The notes under the pieces are model-generated. The model did not search any database. It was not told where the DNA came from and worked only from the letters and a program-made list of their open reading frames with translations. Made by a program: the position numbers and the translations under genes. A stretch of 64,000 nt of DNA from Anaeromyxobacter sp. (GTDB lineage: Bacteria; Myxococcota; Myxococcia; Myxococcales; Anaeromyxobacteraceae), in NCBI GenBank assembly GCA_016718565.1, contig JADKCZ010000005.1, positions 496,001-560,000 on the forward strand, written 5' to 3'. Below, one piece after another: positions 17,494 through 28,026 of the stretch. Within the stretch, counting starts at the first letter, position 1. The number at the start of each line of letters is the position of its first letter.

Positions 17494-18041
17494 TTCCCGG
17501 CCCTGCGGGCGCGGCCGGCCGGGCGTGCCGTGGGCGGCGCCGGGGCGCGGGTCTTCGTCGGAGGCTTGGTCTGCGCGGGAGTCCTGGCCTTCGTCTGCGC
17601 CTTGGCCTTCGGCGGCACCTTGGCCCTCGGCGCGGCCCGGACGGCCGCGGCGGCCCTGGTGGCGCCCCGGGCCTTCGGCTGCTGGAAGGGCACCCCGTGG
17701 TGCAGGTCGGGGCGGAGCGCCTGGGCGCCGCGCAGGTAGACGTGGTGCGGCGCGCCGCGGGCCACCGAGTGGAGCAGCACCCGGATGATGCGCGGCATGG
17801 AGCCCGGCACCGGGATCTCCTGGGAGCAGATCATGGGCACCTGGTGCCAGCCCTGCACCCGGGCCCCGCGGGCCGGGAAGTCGGCGTCGAGGTCATGGGT
17901 GACGGTGAAGATGGCCCAGGTGATCTCCTCGGGGTCGAGGTGGTTGCGCCGGGTCAGCTCCTCACAGAGCTCCACCACCGCCTCCTCGATCGCCTCCCGG
18001 GTGTTCTCGGCCACCTGGGTGGCCCCTCGGATGCCTCGCAT
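17490..18041 (-). CDS. aroH: AroH-type chorismate mutase with Lys/Ala/Pro-rich tail
   Basis: Residues 1-118 are a monofunctional AroH-class chorismate mutase. MRGIRGATQVAENTREAIEEA starts at ATG 18041. ITWAIFTVTHDLDADFPARG follows, then VQGWHQVPMICSQEIPVPGSM with the active-site Cys/Glu, and RVLLH. It rearranges chorismate to prephenate. The family normally ends near 120 residues. Here a basic, low-complexity tail of about 65 residues (PKAKAQTKARTPAQTK) is added, resembling histone-H1-like tails. It is first in the aromatic operon, overlapping tyrA by 4 bases. The upstream frame (to 18143) is not conserved. Confidence 0.9.
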   Translation of the reverse strand: MRGIRGATQVAENTREAIEEAVVELCEELTRRNHLDPEEITWAIFTVTHDLDADFPARGARVQGWHQVPMICSQEIPVPGSMPRIIRVLLHSVARGAPHHVYLRGAQALRPDLHHGVPFQQPKARGATRAAAAVRAAPRAKVPPKAKAQTKARTPAQTKPPTKTRAPAPPTARPAGRARRAGK

Positions 18042-18150
18042 GAGGCCGGTGATACTAGGGAAAGGGGGAAGGCGTGTCCATGCCGTCTGGTCGCGGCCCG
18101 ACGCCATCGGCACCATCCTCCAGTTGCTGGGAACGGAGCCCATCCGGCAA

Positions 18151-19041
18151 CTACTCCGAGCCTGGAGCCCGACCCCGCGACCCCAGCGCCTCGGCCAGCG
18201 CCAGCAGCCGGCGCGCCCCGTCCACGTGCAGCGCCTCCACCAGCCGGCCGTCCACCACCACCACGCCCTGCCCGAAGGACTCCGCCTCGGCGTGGGCCAC
18301 CATGATGCGGCGGGCCGCCTCGAGCTCGGCGGGTGAGGGGCCGAAGGTCCGGTTGGCCACCGCCAGGGTCTTGGGGTGGATGAGGGTCTTCCCGTCGAAC
18401 CCCAGGTCGCGCCCCTGCAGGCAGGCGGCCTCGAAGCCGGCCTCGTCGGTCAGGTCGAGGTGGACCCCGTCGAGGCAGCCGAGGCCGTGGGCCCGCGCCG
18501 AGAGCACGATCAACGAGAGCGCGGTGAGCACCTCGGCGCGGCCGGCGGTGTGGCGCGCCCCCAGGTCCTTCACCAGATCGCTGGTGCCGGCCACCAGGCA
18601 GGCCAGCCGCGGGGTGGCGGCGGCCACCTCGGCCGCCCGCAGCACGCCGCGCGGCGTCTCGATCATGGCCCACAGCCGCAGCGACGGCGGCGCGCCCAGC
18701 CGCGCCAGGGCCGCCTCGACCTCGCGCACCGCGGCGGGATCCTCCACCTTGGGCAGGAGGACGGCGTCGGCGCCCGAGGTGGCCACGGCCGCGAGGTCGT
18801 CCACCTCCCACGGCGTGCCGCGCCCGTTCACCCGCACCACCAGCTCGCGGTGGCCGTAGCCCCCGGTCCGCAGCGCCTCCACCACCAGCCGGCGCGCCTC
18901 GCCCTTGGCGGCCGGGGCCACCGCGTCCTCCAGGTCGAGGAGCAGGACGTCGGCGTCGAGGCCGCGCGCCTTCTCCAGCGCGCGGGCGTTCTGGCCAGGC
19001 ATGTAGAGGGCGCTGCGGCGGGGGCGGACGGCGGGGGTCAT
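18151..19041 (-). CDS. CitE/HpcH-family lyase (citryl-/malyl-CoA lyase-like)
   Basis: The 296-residue TIM-barrel protein starts at ATG 19041 (MTPAVRPRRSALYMPGQN). RSALYMPG is the family entry motif, LLLDLEDAV near residue 35 supplies the conserved Asp-Glu-Asp, VRVNGRGTPW gives the CoA-site Arg, AMIETPRGV the metal-binding Glu, and FDGKTLIHPKTLAVAN the C-terminal signature. Family members cleave or form citramalyl-, malyl- or citryl-CoA in the cytosol; which one applies here cannot be told. It ends 110 bases upstream of aroH on the same strand, so it may sit at the head of the same transcript. The long upstream open frame is not conserved. Confidence 0.85.
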   Translation of the reverse strand: MTPAVRPRRSALYMPGQNARALEKARGLDADVLLLDLEDAVAPAAKGEARRLVVEALRTGGYGHRELVVRVNGRGTPWEVDDLAAVATSGADAVLLPKVEDPAAVREVEAALARLGAPPSLRLWAMIETPRGVLRAAEVAAATPRLACLVAGTSDLVKDLGARHTAGRAEVLTALSLIVLSARAHGLGCLDGVHLDLTDEAGFEAACLQGRDLGFDGKTLIHPKTLAVANRTFGPSPAELEAARRIMVAHAEAESFGQGVVVVDGRLVEALHVDGARRLLALAEALGSRGRAPGSE

Positions 19042-19348
19042 GGGGGCGACCTTCGGCGCGAGGTGGGAACGCTCCTTGGGCCACGCTACCGCCGGCGCGG
19101 TCGCCGGGCCAGGGCGCGGCGAGGGCGCGTCACCGTGCGCCTGCACCACCAGGGCCCTGGCGGGACGGACCAGGCGCGCCAGCCCCACCTGCGCCTCCGC
19201 GCGGGTGCAGGCCGCCAGCGCGCGGAGGGCTGCGACGAAGTGGCCTGGGCGCAGGCGGAATGGCTCCGGACAGGACCGGGTTCCACCCTGGAGCCGGGCC
19301 CCCGATTCTGCGAGAATGCGCCCCCTTCCACCCGAACCTGAGGCCCTC
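19042..19348. other. Divergent intergenic region between CitE-like gene and serC
   Basis: A 307-base gap between divergent genes, so it should contain both promoters. I see a perfect 12-bp palindrome CCAGGGCCCTGG at 19149-19160, a possible regulator site, but no convincing -35/-10 pair in this GC-rich DNA. Open frames crossing it are compositional artefacts. Confidence 0.4.
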
Positions 19349-20473
19349 ATGAACCGCGTGAAGAACTTCAACGCCGGCCCGGCCGCCCTGCCCCTCCCCG
19401 CGCTCGAGCGCGCCCGCGACGAGTTCCTCGACTTCGCGAAGTCCGGCATGTCGGTGATGGAGCACAGCCACCGCGGCAAGGAGTACGAGGCGGTCCACGA
19501 CGAGGCCATCGCGCTCCTCAAGGAGCTCCTGGGCGTGCCCGACACGCACGAGGTCCTCTTCCTGCAGGGCGGCGCCTCGCAGCTCTTCGCCCAGCTCCCG
19601 ATGAACCTGGTGCAGAAGGGCCAGACCGCCGAGTACGTCATCACCGGCGCCTGGGGCGAGAAGGCCCTCTCCGAGGGCAAGGCGGCCACCGCCATGCTGG
19701 GCGGCGCGGTCAAGGTGGCCTGCACCACCGGCACCGGCGACGGCAAGGAGAAGAGCTACGTCCGGGCCCCGGCCGCCGGTGAGGTGAAGGGCGCGGCCGA
19801 CGCCGCCTACCTGCACGTCACCACCAACGAGACCATCCACGGCGTGCAGTTCGACGTGGACGCGGCCCGCCCCTACCCGTCCACCGGCGCGCCGCTGGTG
19901 GCCGACATGTCCTCCGACTTCCTCTGGAAGAAGGTGGACGTCTCGCGGTTCGGCCTGATCTACGCCGGCGCCCAGAAGAACATCGGCCCGTCGGGCGTGG
20001 TGGTGGCGGTGGTGGCCAAGGCGCTCATCGAGGGCGGCCGCAAGGACATCCCCAAGATCTTCCAGCTCCGCACCCCCGCCGAGAACAAGTCGCTCTACAA
20101 CACGCCGCCCACCTTCGGCATCTACATGGTGCGCAACGTGCTGGCCTGGCTCAAGGGGCTGGGCGGCCTCGACGTCATGGAGGCGCGCAACCGCAAGAAG
20201 GCGGCGGTCCTCTACGGCGCCATCGACGGCCACCCCGGCTTCTACCGGTGCCCGGTGGAGCGTGAGAGCCGCTCGGTCATGAACGTGGTCTTCCGCCTGC
20301 CCAGCGAGGCCGACGAGGAGCGCTTCGTCAAGGAGGCCAAGGCCAAGGGCATGGTCGGCCTGAAGGGCCACCGCTCGGTGGGCGGCATCCGCGCCTCGAT
20401 CTACAACGCCGTCGAGCCGGCCTGGCTCGACGAGCTGGCCGCCTTCATGGCGGACTTCGCCAAGAAGGGGTAA
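19349..20473 (+). CDS. serC: Phosphoserine aminotransferase
   Basis: The 374-residue PLP enzyme converts 3-phosphohydroxypyruvate and glutamate to phosphoserine in serine synthesis, and also serves vitamin B6 synthesis in some bacteria. NFNAGPAALPLPALERAR opens the protein. GMSVMEHSHRGKEY, FLQGGASQLFAQLPMNL (phosphate loop) and TTNETIHGVQF follow. YAGAQKNIGPSG holds the Lys that binds PLP (about residue 210), and NTPPTFGIYM and GIRASIYNAV close the fold. Length is normal and all key segments are present. The exported methyltransferase-like gene starts 7 bases after its stop. Confidence 0.97.
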   Translation: MNRVKNFNAGPAALPLPALERARDEFLDFAKSGMSVMEHSHRGKEYEAVHDEAIALLKELLGVPDTHEVLFLQGGASQLFAQLPMNLVQKGQTAEYVITGAWGEKALSEGKAATAMLGGAVKVACTTGTGDGKEKSYVRAPAAGEVKGAADAAYLHVTTNETIHGVQFDVDAARPYPSTGAPLVADMSSDFLWKKVDVSRFGLIYAGAQKNIGPSGVVVAVVAKALIEGGRKDIPKIFQLRTPAENKSLYNTPPTFGIYMVRNVLAWLKGLGGLDVMEARNRKKAAVLYGAIDGHPGFYRCPVERESRSVMNVVFRLPSEADEERFVKEAKAKGMVGLKGHRSVGGIRASIYNAVEPAWLDELAAFMADFAKKG

Positions 20474-20480
20474 CCGCCAC

Positions 20481-21245
20481 ATGTCCTCGCTCGCCCTCGC
20501 CCTCCTGCTGGCCGCCGCCCCGGCGGCCGCCCCCGGCGCCGCGCCGCCCAAGCCCCTGTCCACCTACCAGCAGCGGGAGGGGAAGGGCGGCCACGGCATG
20601 CAGGGGGCCAGGCCGGCGGGGGCGAAGCACGGCGCGGCCGGCCAGCACGGCAACCCGGCCGACCTCACGGCCTACGCGGCCGGCCTGCTGGACGCGAAGC
20701 GGGACGCCTGGCAGAAGCCGGACGAGGTGGTGAAGGCGCTGGGCCTGGCCCCCGGGCAGGTGGCCTGCGACGTCGGCGCCGGCCCCGGCTACTTCACGCT
20801 GCGGCTGGCCGCGGCGCTGGGCCCGACCGGCCGCGTCTACGCGGTGGACGTCGAGCCGGCCCTGCTGGGCAAGCTGAAGGAGCGGCTGGCCGCCGCCGGC
20901 GTGCGCACCGTGACCCCGGTGCTCGGGCTGGCCGACGACCCGCTCCTGCCGCCGGGCAGCTGCGACCTGGTGCTGGTGGTGGACACCTTCCACCACTTCC
21001 CGGACGGCGTGGCCTACCTGTGGCGGCTGGCCGGCGCCCTCAGGCCGGGCGGGCGGATCGTCAACATCGACTTCCACAAGCGCGAGACGCCGGTGGGTCC
21101 GCCGGTGGCGCACCGGGTGGCGCGCGAGGACTTCCTGGCCGCGGCCACCTCGGCCGGGCTGGTGGTGGTGGCCGAGCCCACCTTCCTGGAGCACCAGTAC
21201 TTCGTGGTGCTGGCCCCGGCCGGCGCCGCGGCGCCGACGCCGTAG
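20481..21245 (+). CDS. Signal-peptide-bearing class I SAM methyltransferase-like protein
   Basis: A 254-residue protein. Residues 1-20 (MSSLALALLLAAAPAAAPGA) look like a signal peptide or short anchor, followed by a linker rich in Gly/His. From about residue 85 it is a class I SAM-methyltransferase fold: VACDVGAGPGYFTLRLAAAL (motif I), VYAVDVEPALL (motif II acid), CDLVLVVDTFHHFPD (motif IV/post I) and LRPGGRIVNIDFHK. The fold resembles UbiE-like enzymes. Export would place it where SAM is normally absent, so either the leader is not functional or the domain is repurposed. It is probably co-transcribed with serC. Confidence 0.8.
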   Translation: MSSLALALLLAAAPAAAPGAAPPKPLSTYQQREGKGGHGMQGARPAGAKHGAAGQHGNPADLTAYAAGLLDAKRDAWQKPDEVVKALGLAPGQVACDVGAGPGYFTLRLAAALGPTGRVYAVDVEPALLGKLKERLAAAGVRTVTPVLGLADDPLLPPGSCDLVLVVDTFHHFPDGVAYLWRLAGALRPGGRIVNIDFHKRETPVGPPVAHRVAREDFLAAATSAGLVVVAEPTFLEHQYFVVLAPAGAAAPTP

Positions 21246-21303
21246 CGGCGCACGCGGCGGCCTCCGGGCGCGCCCCGCCTTCGGACCCGGCCGCCGCCCC
21301 GGC

Positions 21304-22245
21304 TCACCCGAGCTGCGGCGGCGGGTTCCACCAGATCTCGCCCTTGCCCTTCACCGCCTCCCAGGCGGCGAGGCGGGCGTCCTTCTCCTCCTCCGGCGAC
21401 ATGGGTCGGAAGGCCTCGGCGGCGGCCCAGGCGGCGTCCTGCTCGTTCTCGAAGGAGAGGCCGAGCAGGGTGACGTCCGGGTCCTGCGTCAGCGTGTAGC
21501 GGAGGCAGGTGGCCACGTCGAGGTGGGGCTGCGCGGGCGCCGCGGCGTCCTCCCCGCCGGAGGAGAGCTTGCCGCGCGGCCGCGCCGCCAGCGGGCGCCC
21601 GTAGCCCTCGGTGTCGCCCAGCAGCTTGCCGGCGGCGAAGGTCTTGAAGCAGACGGTGCCCACCCCGGCGGCCCGGGCGCGCGGCAGGATCTCGGTGACG
21701 TAGCGGCGCGCCACGAAGAGCCCCACCGGGAACATGAGGACGTCGCAGCGCCCGTCGTCGAGCGCGGCGGCCAGCACGTCCGGGTGGTGGCTGGAGAGGC
21801 CGCGGAAGCGGGCCCGGCCGCGCGCCACCTCCTCGCCCGCCTGGTCGAGGCCGCCGCCGGGCGCCGCCAGGCCGGCCCACGCCGCCTGGGTGGAGACGGC
21901 GTGGAAGGCCAGCAGGTCCACCGCGGGCAGGCCGAGCCGCTCCAGGCTGCCGTCGAGCTGCGGGGCCACCGGCCGGTCGAGGTGATCCACCTTGTCGATC
22001 AGGAAGACCCCGTCGCGGCGGCCGCGCAGCGCCTCGCCGACCAGCTCCTCCGACCAGCCGTCCTCGTACTGGGGCGCCGTGTCGAGCACGTTGAGGCCCG
22101 CGTCGAGGGCGCGGCGCAGCACCGCCACGCACCGCTGGCGTCCGACGCTCCGGTCGGCCAGGTCGCCCTGGCCGAGGACGGTGGCCACGAAGCCGGTGCG
22201 GCCGAGCGGGCGGCGGGGCAGGAAGCGCGGGGGCATGGCCCGCAT
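21304..22245 (-). CDS. Aldo/keto reductase
   Basis: A 313-residue AKR-fold protein. RPLGRTGFVATVLGQG opens the barrel. LNVLDTAPQYEDGWSEELVGEAL carries Asp and the catalytic Tyr, VFLIDKVDHLD the Lys and VDLLAFHAVS the His, so the tetrad is present. FRGLSSHHPD and GVGTVCFKTFAAGK follow. The C-terminal half has LRYTLTQDPDVTLLGLSF, typical of the family. The substrate is unknown. Two nearby ATGs (22245 and 22236) are possible starts; neither has a clear ribosome-binding site. It is convergent with the methyltransferase-like gene. Confidence 0.87.
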   Translation of the reverse strand: MRAMPPRFLPRRPLGRTGFVATVLGQGDLADRSVGRQRCVAVLRRALDAGLNVLDTAPQYEDGWSEELVGEALRGRRDGVFLIDKVDHLDRPVAPQLDGSLERLGLPAVDLLAFHAVSTQAAWAGLAAPGGGLDQAGEEVARGRARFRGLSSHHPDVLAAALDDGRCDVLMFPVGLFVARRYVTEILPRARAAGVGTVCFKTFAAGKLLGDTEGYGRPLAARPRGKLSSGGEDAAAPAQPHLDVATCLRYTLTQDPDVTLLGLSFENEQDAAWAAAEAFRPMSPEEEKDARLAAWEAVKGKGEIWWNPPPQLG

Positions 22246-22288
22246 GCTAGCGCGCTGGTGGCGCGGTGGGCCCCGGGCCCGCGGGGGC

Positions 22289-22546
22289 TCAGGGCTTCTC
22301 GGCCGAGGGCCTGGCCTCCTGCGCGACGAGGGCCGGCGTGGCGGCCGTGGCGGCGGGATCGCCCCCGGGCGCTGCCACCCGGGCGGTCAGGCCTGCCGGG
22401 GCAGCCGGCACCTGCGCCACCAGGGCCGCCGACGGGTGCACCTCCGGGCGGGCGCGCCGCTCGGCGCGCCGGCTGCCCGGCTGCGTCAGGCTGGACACGG
22501 CGAGGGCGAGGGCGATGAGCCACAGCGAGGGCGGGAGGCGCGTCAT
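22289..22546 (-). CDS. Small exported or membrane-anchored hypothetical protein
   Basis: An 85-residue protein with a hydrophobic start (MTRLPPSLWLIALALAVSSL) followed by Arg-rich and then Ala/Pro/Val low-complexity sequence. This is the pattern of a small exported or anchored protein. No family is recognised. It sits between the aldo/keto reductase and the EamA transporter, all on the minus strand. It could be a spurious frame, but the leader argues for a gene. Confidence 0.45.
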   Translation of the reverse strand: MTRLPPSLWLIALALAVSSLTQPGSRRAERRARPEVHPSAALVAQVPAAPAGLTARVAAPGGDPAATAATPALVAQEARPSAEKP

Positions 22547-22631
22547 GGTGGGGTTCTCCGAGGTCTCCCCCCGGGAAAGAGCAAGCTTGGTGCCAGGTGG
22601 CTCCCGGCCGGGCGGCCCCCCCCCGCCGGAC

Positions 22632-23525
22632 CTAGCGCCGCTCCCCGCCGATGGAGAGCGCCGACGCGGCCAGCACCAGCCCGGCGCCGGCCACCAGCGG
22701 CGCCGTCACCGGCTCGCCCGCCACCAGCGTGCCGAGCGTCAGCGCCACCGTGGTGTCCACCAGCGGGATGGTGCCGATGGTCACCAGGGAGACCCGCGCC
22801 AGCAGCCAGTAGAACCCCAGGTAGGTGAGCACCGTGCCGCCCAGCGCCAGGTAGGCCAGCGCCCCCAGCGCCGAGGGGGTGAAGGTGGCCACCTGGCCGC
22901 GCTCCAGCGCCGCCGAGGCCAGGAGCAGCACCAGCCCGGCCCCCACCGCCTGGCCGAAGGTGAGCACCACCGGCGAGAGGGTGTGCCGGCGCCGCTGCAC
23001 CAGCACGTTGGCCAGCGCGCAGGAGATCGAGCCGAGCGTGATGAGGGCCGCCCCCAGCAGCGCCGGCCCGCCGGGCGCCGCGCCGCCGCCGGCGCCGCCA
23101 CCGGCGACGCCGGCCTGCAGCACCACCACGCCCATGAGCCCCAGGGCCGCCAGGCCGAGCGTGCGCGCCGTGAGCGCCTGGCCCGGCAGGAGCAGCCGGC
23201 CGAGCAGCACCAGCCAGACCGGGAAGGTGGAGAAGAGCACCGCCGCCAGCCCGGAGCTCACCAGCGTCTGGCCGAAGAACATCAGGCCGTAGGGGATGGT
23301 CACCTGCAGGAGGCCGATGCCCAGCAGCCAGCGCCACTCGGCCCCGGCCAGCCGGGCCACCCCGCCGCGCAGCGCGAACGGCAGCAGCAGCGCCGCGGCC
23401 AGCAGCATGCGCAGCGCCACGAAGCGCAGCGGCGGCAGGTCCTGCAGGCCCACCTTCACCACCAGCCAGGTGGAGCCCCACAGGGCGCAGACGGCGGCGT
23501 AGACCAGCAGGAGGCGGGGGCGCAC
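22632..23525 (-). CDS. EamA/DMT-family membrane transporter
   Basis: A 297-residue protein with about ten hydrophobic helices in two EamA repeats. Each repeat starts with the family pattern: CALWGSTWLVVKVGLQDLPPLRFVALR (residues 13-39) and the second half around GSISCALANVLVQRR. PYGLMFFGQTLVSSGLAAVLFSTFPVWLVLL is the typical end of repeat one. Such proteins export amino acids, metabolites or drugs; the substrate is unknown. Start is GTG 23523-23525. It lies 12 bases downstream of the DUF456 gene and probably shares its transcript. Confidence 0.9.
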   Translation of the reverse strand: MRPRLLLVYAAVCALWGSTWLVVKVGLQDLPPLRFVALRMLLAAALLLPFALRGGVARLAGAEWRWLLGIGLLQVTIPYGLMFFGQTLVSSGLAAVLFSTFPVWLVLLGRLLLPGQALTARTLGLAALGLMGVVVLQAGVAGGGAGGGAAPGGPALLGAALITLGSISCALANVLVQRRRHTLSPVVLTFGQAVGAGLVLLLASAALERGQVATFTPSALGALAYLALGGTVLTYLGFYWLLARVSLVTIGTIPLVDTTVALTLGTLVAGEPVTAPLVAGAGLVLAASALSIGGERR

Positions 23526-23537
23526 GGGGCGCCGGTT

Positions 23538-24017
23538 CTACACCAGCAGCCCCACGATCACCGCGCTGACCAGCAGGAAGGCCAGGGACACCTTCACCAC
23601 GCTCCCCACCAGGAAGCCCACGAAGGTGCCGGCGCCGGCCTTGAGGGCCCGCTCGAAGTGGGGGTCCTTCAGGTACTCGAGGGTCACCGCCCCCACCGCC
23701 GGACCGAGCAGGATGCCGAGCGGGCCGAAGAAGAGCCCCACCAGCAGCCCCAGCGACGCGCCCGCCACCGCCCACCCCGAGGCCCCGCTCGCCTTGGCCC
23801 CCAGCGCCGCCGCCAGCCAGTCCACCGCCCAGATGGCGGCCGAGAGCAGCCCCGCCACCACCAGGGTGGGCCAGCCCACCACCGTGAACCCCTCGGCCCA
23901 GGCCACCAGCAGCGCGCCGCCGAAGAGGAGCAGCGAGCCCGGCAGCACCGGCAGGACCACCCCGGCGATCCCGCCCAGGAGCGCCAGCGCACCCAGGGCG
24001 TAGAGCAGCGTCGTCAT
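23538..24017 (-). CDS. DUF456 membrane protein
   Basis: A 159-residue integral membrane protein starting at ATG 24015-24017. The first helix is LLYALGALALLGGIAGVVLPVLPG with the family hallmark LPVLPGSLLLFGGALL. GGWxxxGASLGLLVGLFFGPLGILLGPAVGAVTLEYL-type Gly-rich helices follow, and the C-terminal helix is LAFLLVSAVIVGLLV. The family is widespread and functionally uncharacterised. It is divergent from the histidine kinase gene with a 74-base gap. Confidence 0.88.
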   Translation of the reverse strand: MTTLLYALGALALLGGIAGVVLPVLPGSLLLFGGALLVAWAEGFTVVGWPTLVVAGLLSAAIWAVDWLAAALGAKASGASGWAVAGASLGLLVGLFFGPLGILLGPAVGAVTLEYLKDPHFERALKAGAGTFVGFLVGSVVKVSLAFLLVSAVIVGLLV

Positions 24018-24091
24018 GCCCTGGTGTCTAGCGCGCCGCCGGCGGGGCGTCAGCGCCCGTTCCGGGGTCTCCGGCCTGCTACACTCGCCCC

Positions 24092-26778
<2,687 letters not shown>

Positions 26779-26782
<4 letters not shown>

Positions 26783-28026
26783 CCCGCCTCGGCGCCCTGC
26801 CCTGGCACGCCCTCCGGCCGCTGGCCCCGGCGCTCGACGCGCCGCTGGCCGAGGTGCTGGCGGGCGCCGCCGCCGAGCGGGTGCTGCCCCGCCTCCTCAG
26901 GGCCCACCCGGAGCTCGACCGCGACGGCCGGGCCACCGCGGCCGAGGCGCTCTTCGGGGTGGGGCTGTGGCGCCGCCGGCTGCGGCACCACCTGCAGGGC
27001 GCCAGGGAGTCGCCGCGCCTCCTGCTGGCGCTCCTGCTGCGCGACCTGGCCGGCCGGTCCGACGCCGCCTGGCTCACCGGGCTCGCGGAGGCCGACCTGC
27101 CCCCGGCGGTGGCGGCGCCGACCGCGCTGGCCGAGCGCTGGTCGCTGCCCGACTGGCTGGCCGGCGAGCTGACACGGGCCGCCGGCGAGGAGGCCGGCGC
27201 CCTGGCCGAGTCGCTCTGCCACCCCGGGCCGATCTTCCTGCGGGCCAACCCGCTGGCGTGCACGCCGGCCGCGCTGGCGACCCGCCTGGCGGCCGAGGGG
27301 GTGGCGACGCGGCCGGGGGCGCTGGCGGCGGGCTGCCTGGTGGTCGAGGGCGCGCGCCCCAACCTGCTCGGCAGCCCCAGCCACCAGGCCGGCTGGTTCG
27401 AGGTGCAGGACGAGGGGAGCCAGCTCCTGGCCGCGGCGCTGGGGGCCCGGCCGGGCGAGGTGGTGCTGGACCGCTGCGCCGGGGCGGGGGGCAAGGCGCT
27501 GGCGCTGGCGGCGGCGGTGGGGCCGGCTGGGCGGGTCCGCTGCTGCGACGCCGACGCCGGCCGGCTCACCCGGCTGGGCCAGCGGGCCGCGCGGGCCGGG
27601 GCGGCGGCCTGGGTGACCCTCGATGGGGCCGCGCCGCCGGCGGGGCTGGTGGTGGACCGGGCGCTGGTGGACGCGCCCTGCTCCGAGCTCGGGCCGCTGC
27701 GCCGCGGCCCCGACCTGCGCTGGCGGCTCGACCCGGCCACCTTCGGCGCCCTGCCGGCGCTGCAGCGCGCCCTGCTCGACGAGGCCGCCGCCCACCTCCG
27801 GCCCGGCGGGCGGCTGGTCTACGCCACCTGCACCTTCCGCCGGGAGGAGAACGAGGGCGTGGCCCTGGCCTTCGAGGCCGCCCACCCTGGCTTCCGGCGG
27901 GTGGCGCCGGACGCCCCGGCCGAGGTGGTGGGACCGGACCACTTCCTGCGCGCCTGGCCGCACCGCCATGGCACCGACGGGTTCTTCGCCGCGGCCTGGG
28001 AGCGGGCGCTAGACTGCACCCCATGA
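26779..28026 (+). CDS. RsmB/NOP-family rRNA (cytosine-5) methyltransferase
   Basis: An RsmB-like protein with an N-terminal NusB-like helical region (about residues 1-130) and an m5C methyltransferase domain. Both catalytic cysteines are present: DAPCSELGPLRRGPD (motif IV) and YATCTFRREENE (motif VI). The SAM site is LDRCAGAGGKALALA. No ATG/GTG precedes the conserved N-terminus except GTG 26854. From CTG 26779, overlapping the kinase stop (CTGA), the protein has 415 residues and gains LGALPWHALRPLAPALD, as in relatives. I infer CTG. It overlaps pgi by ATGA. Confidence 0.88.

Noticed and set aside
18151..19746. Long version of the CitE-like protein starting at 19746
   Set aside because: The added ~235 residues are antisense to serC and unconserved; family start is at 19041.
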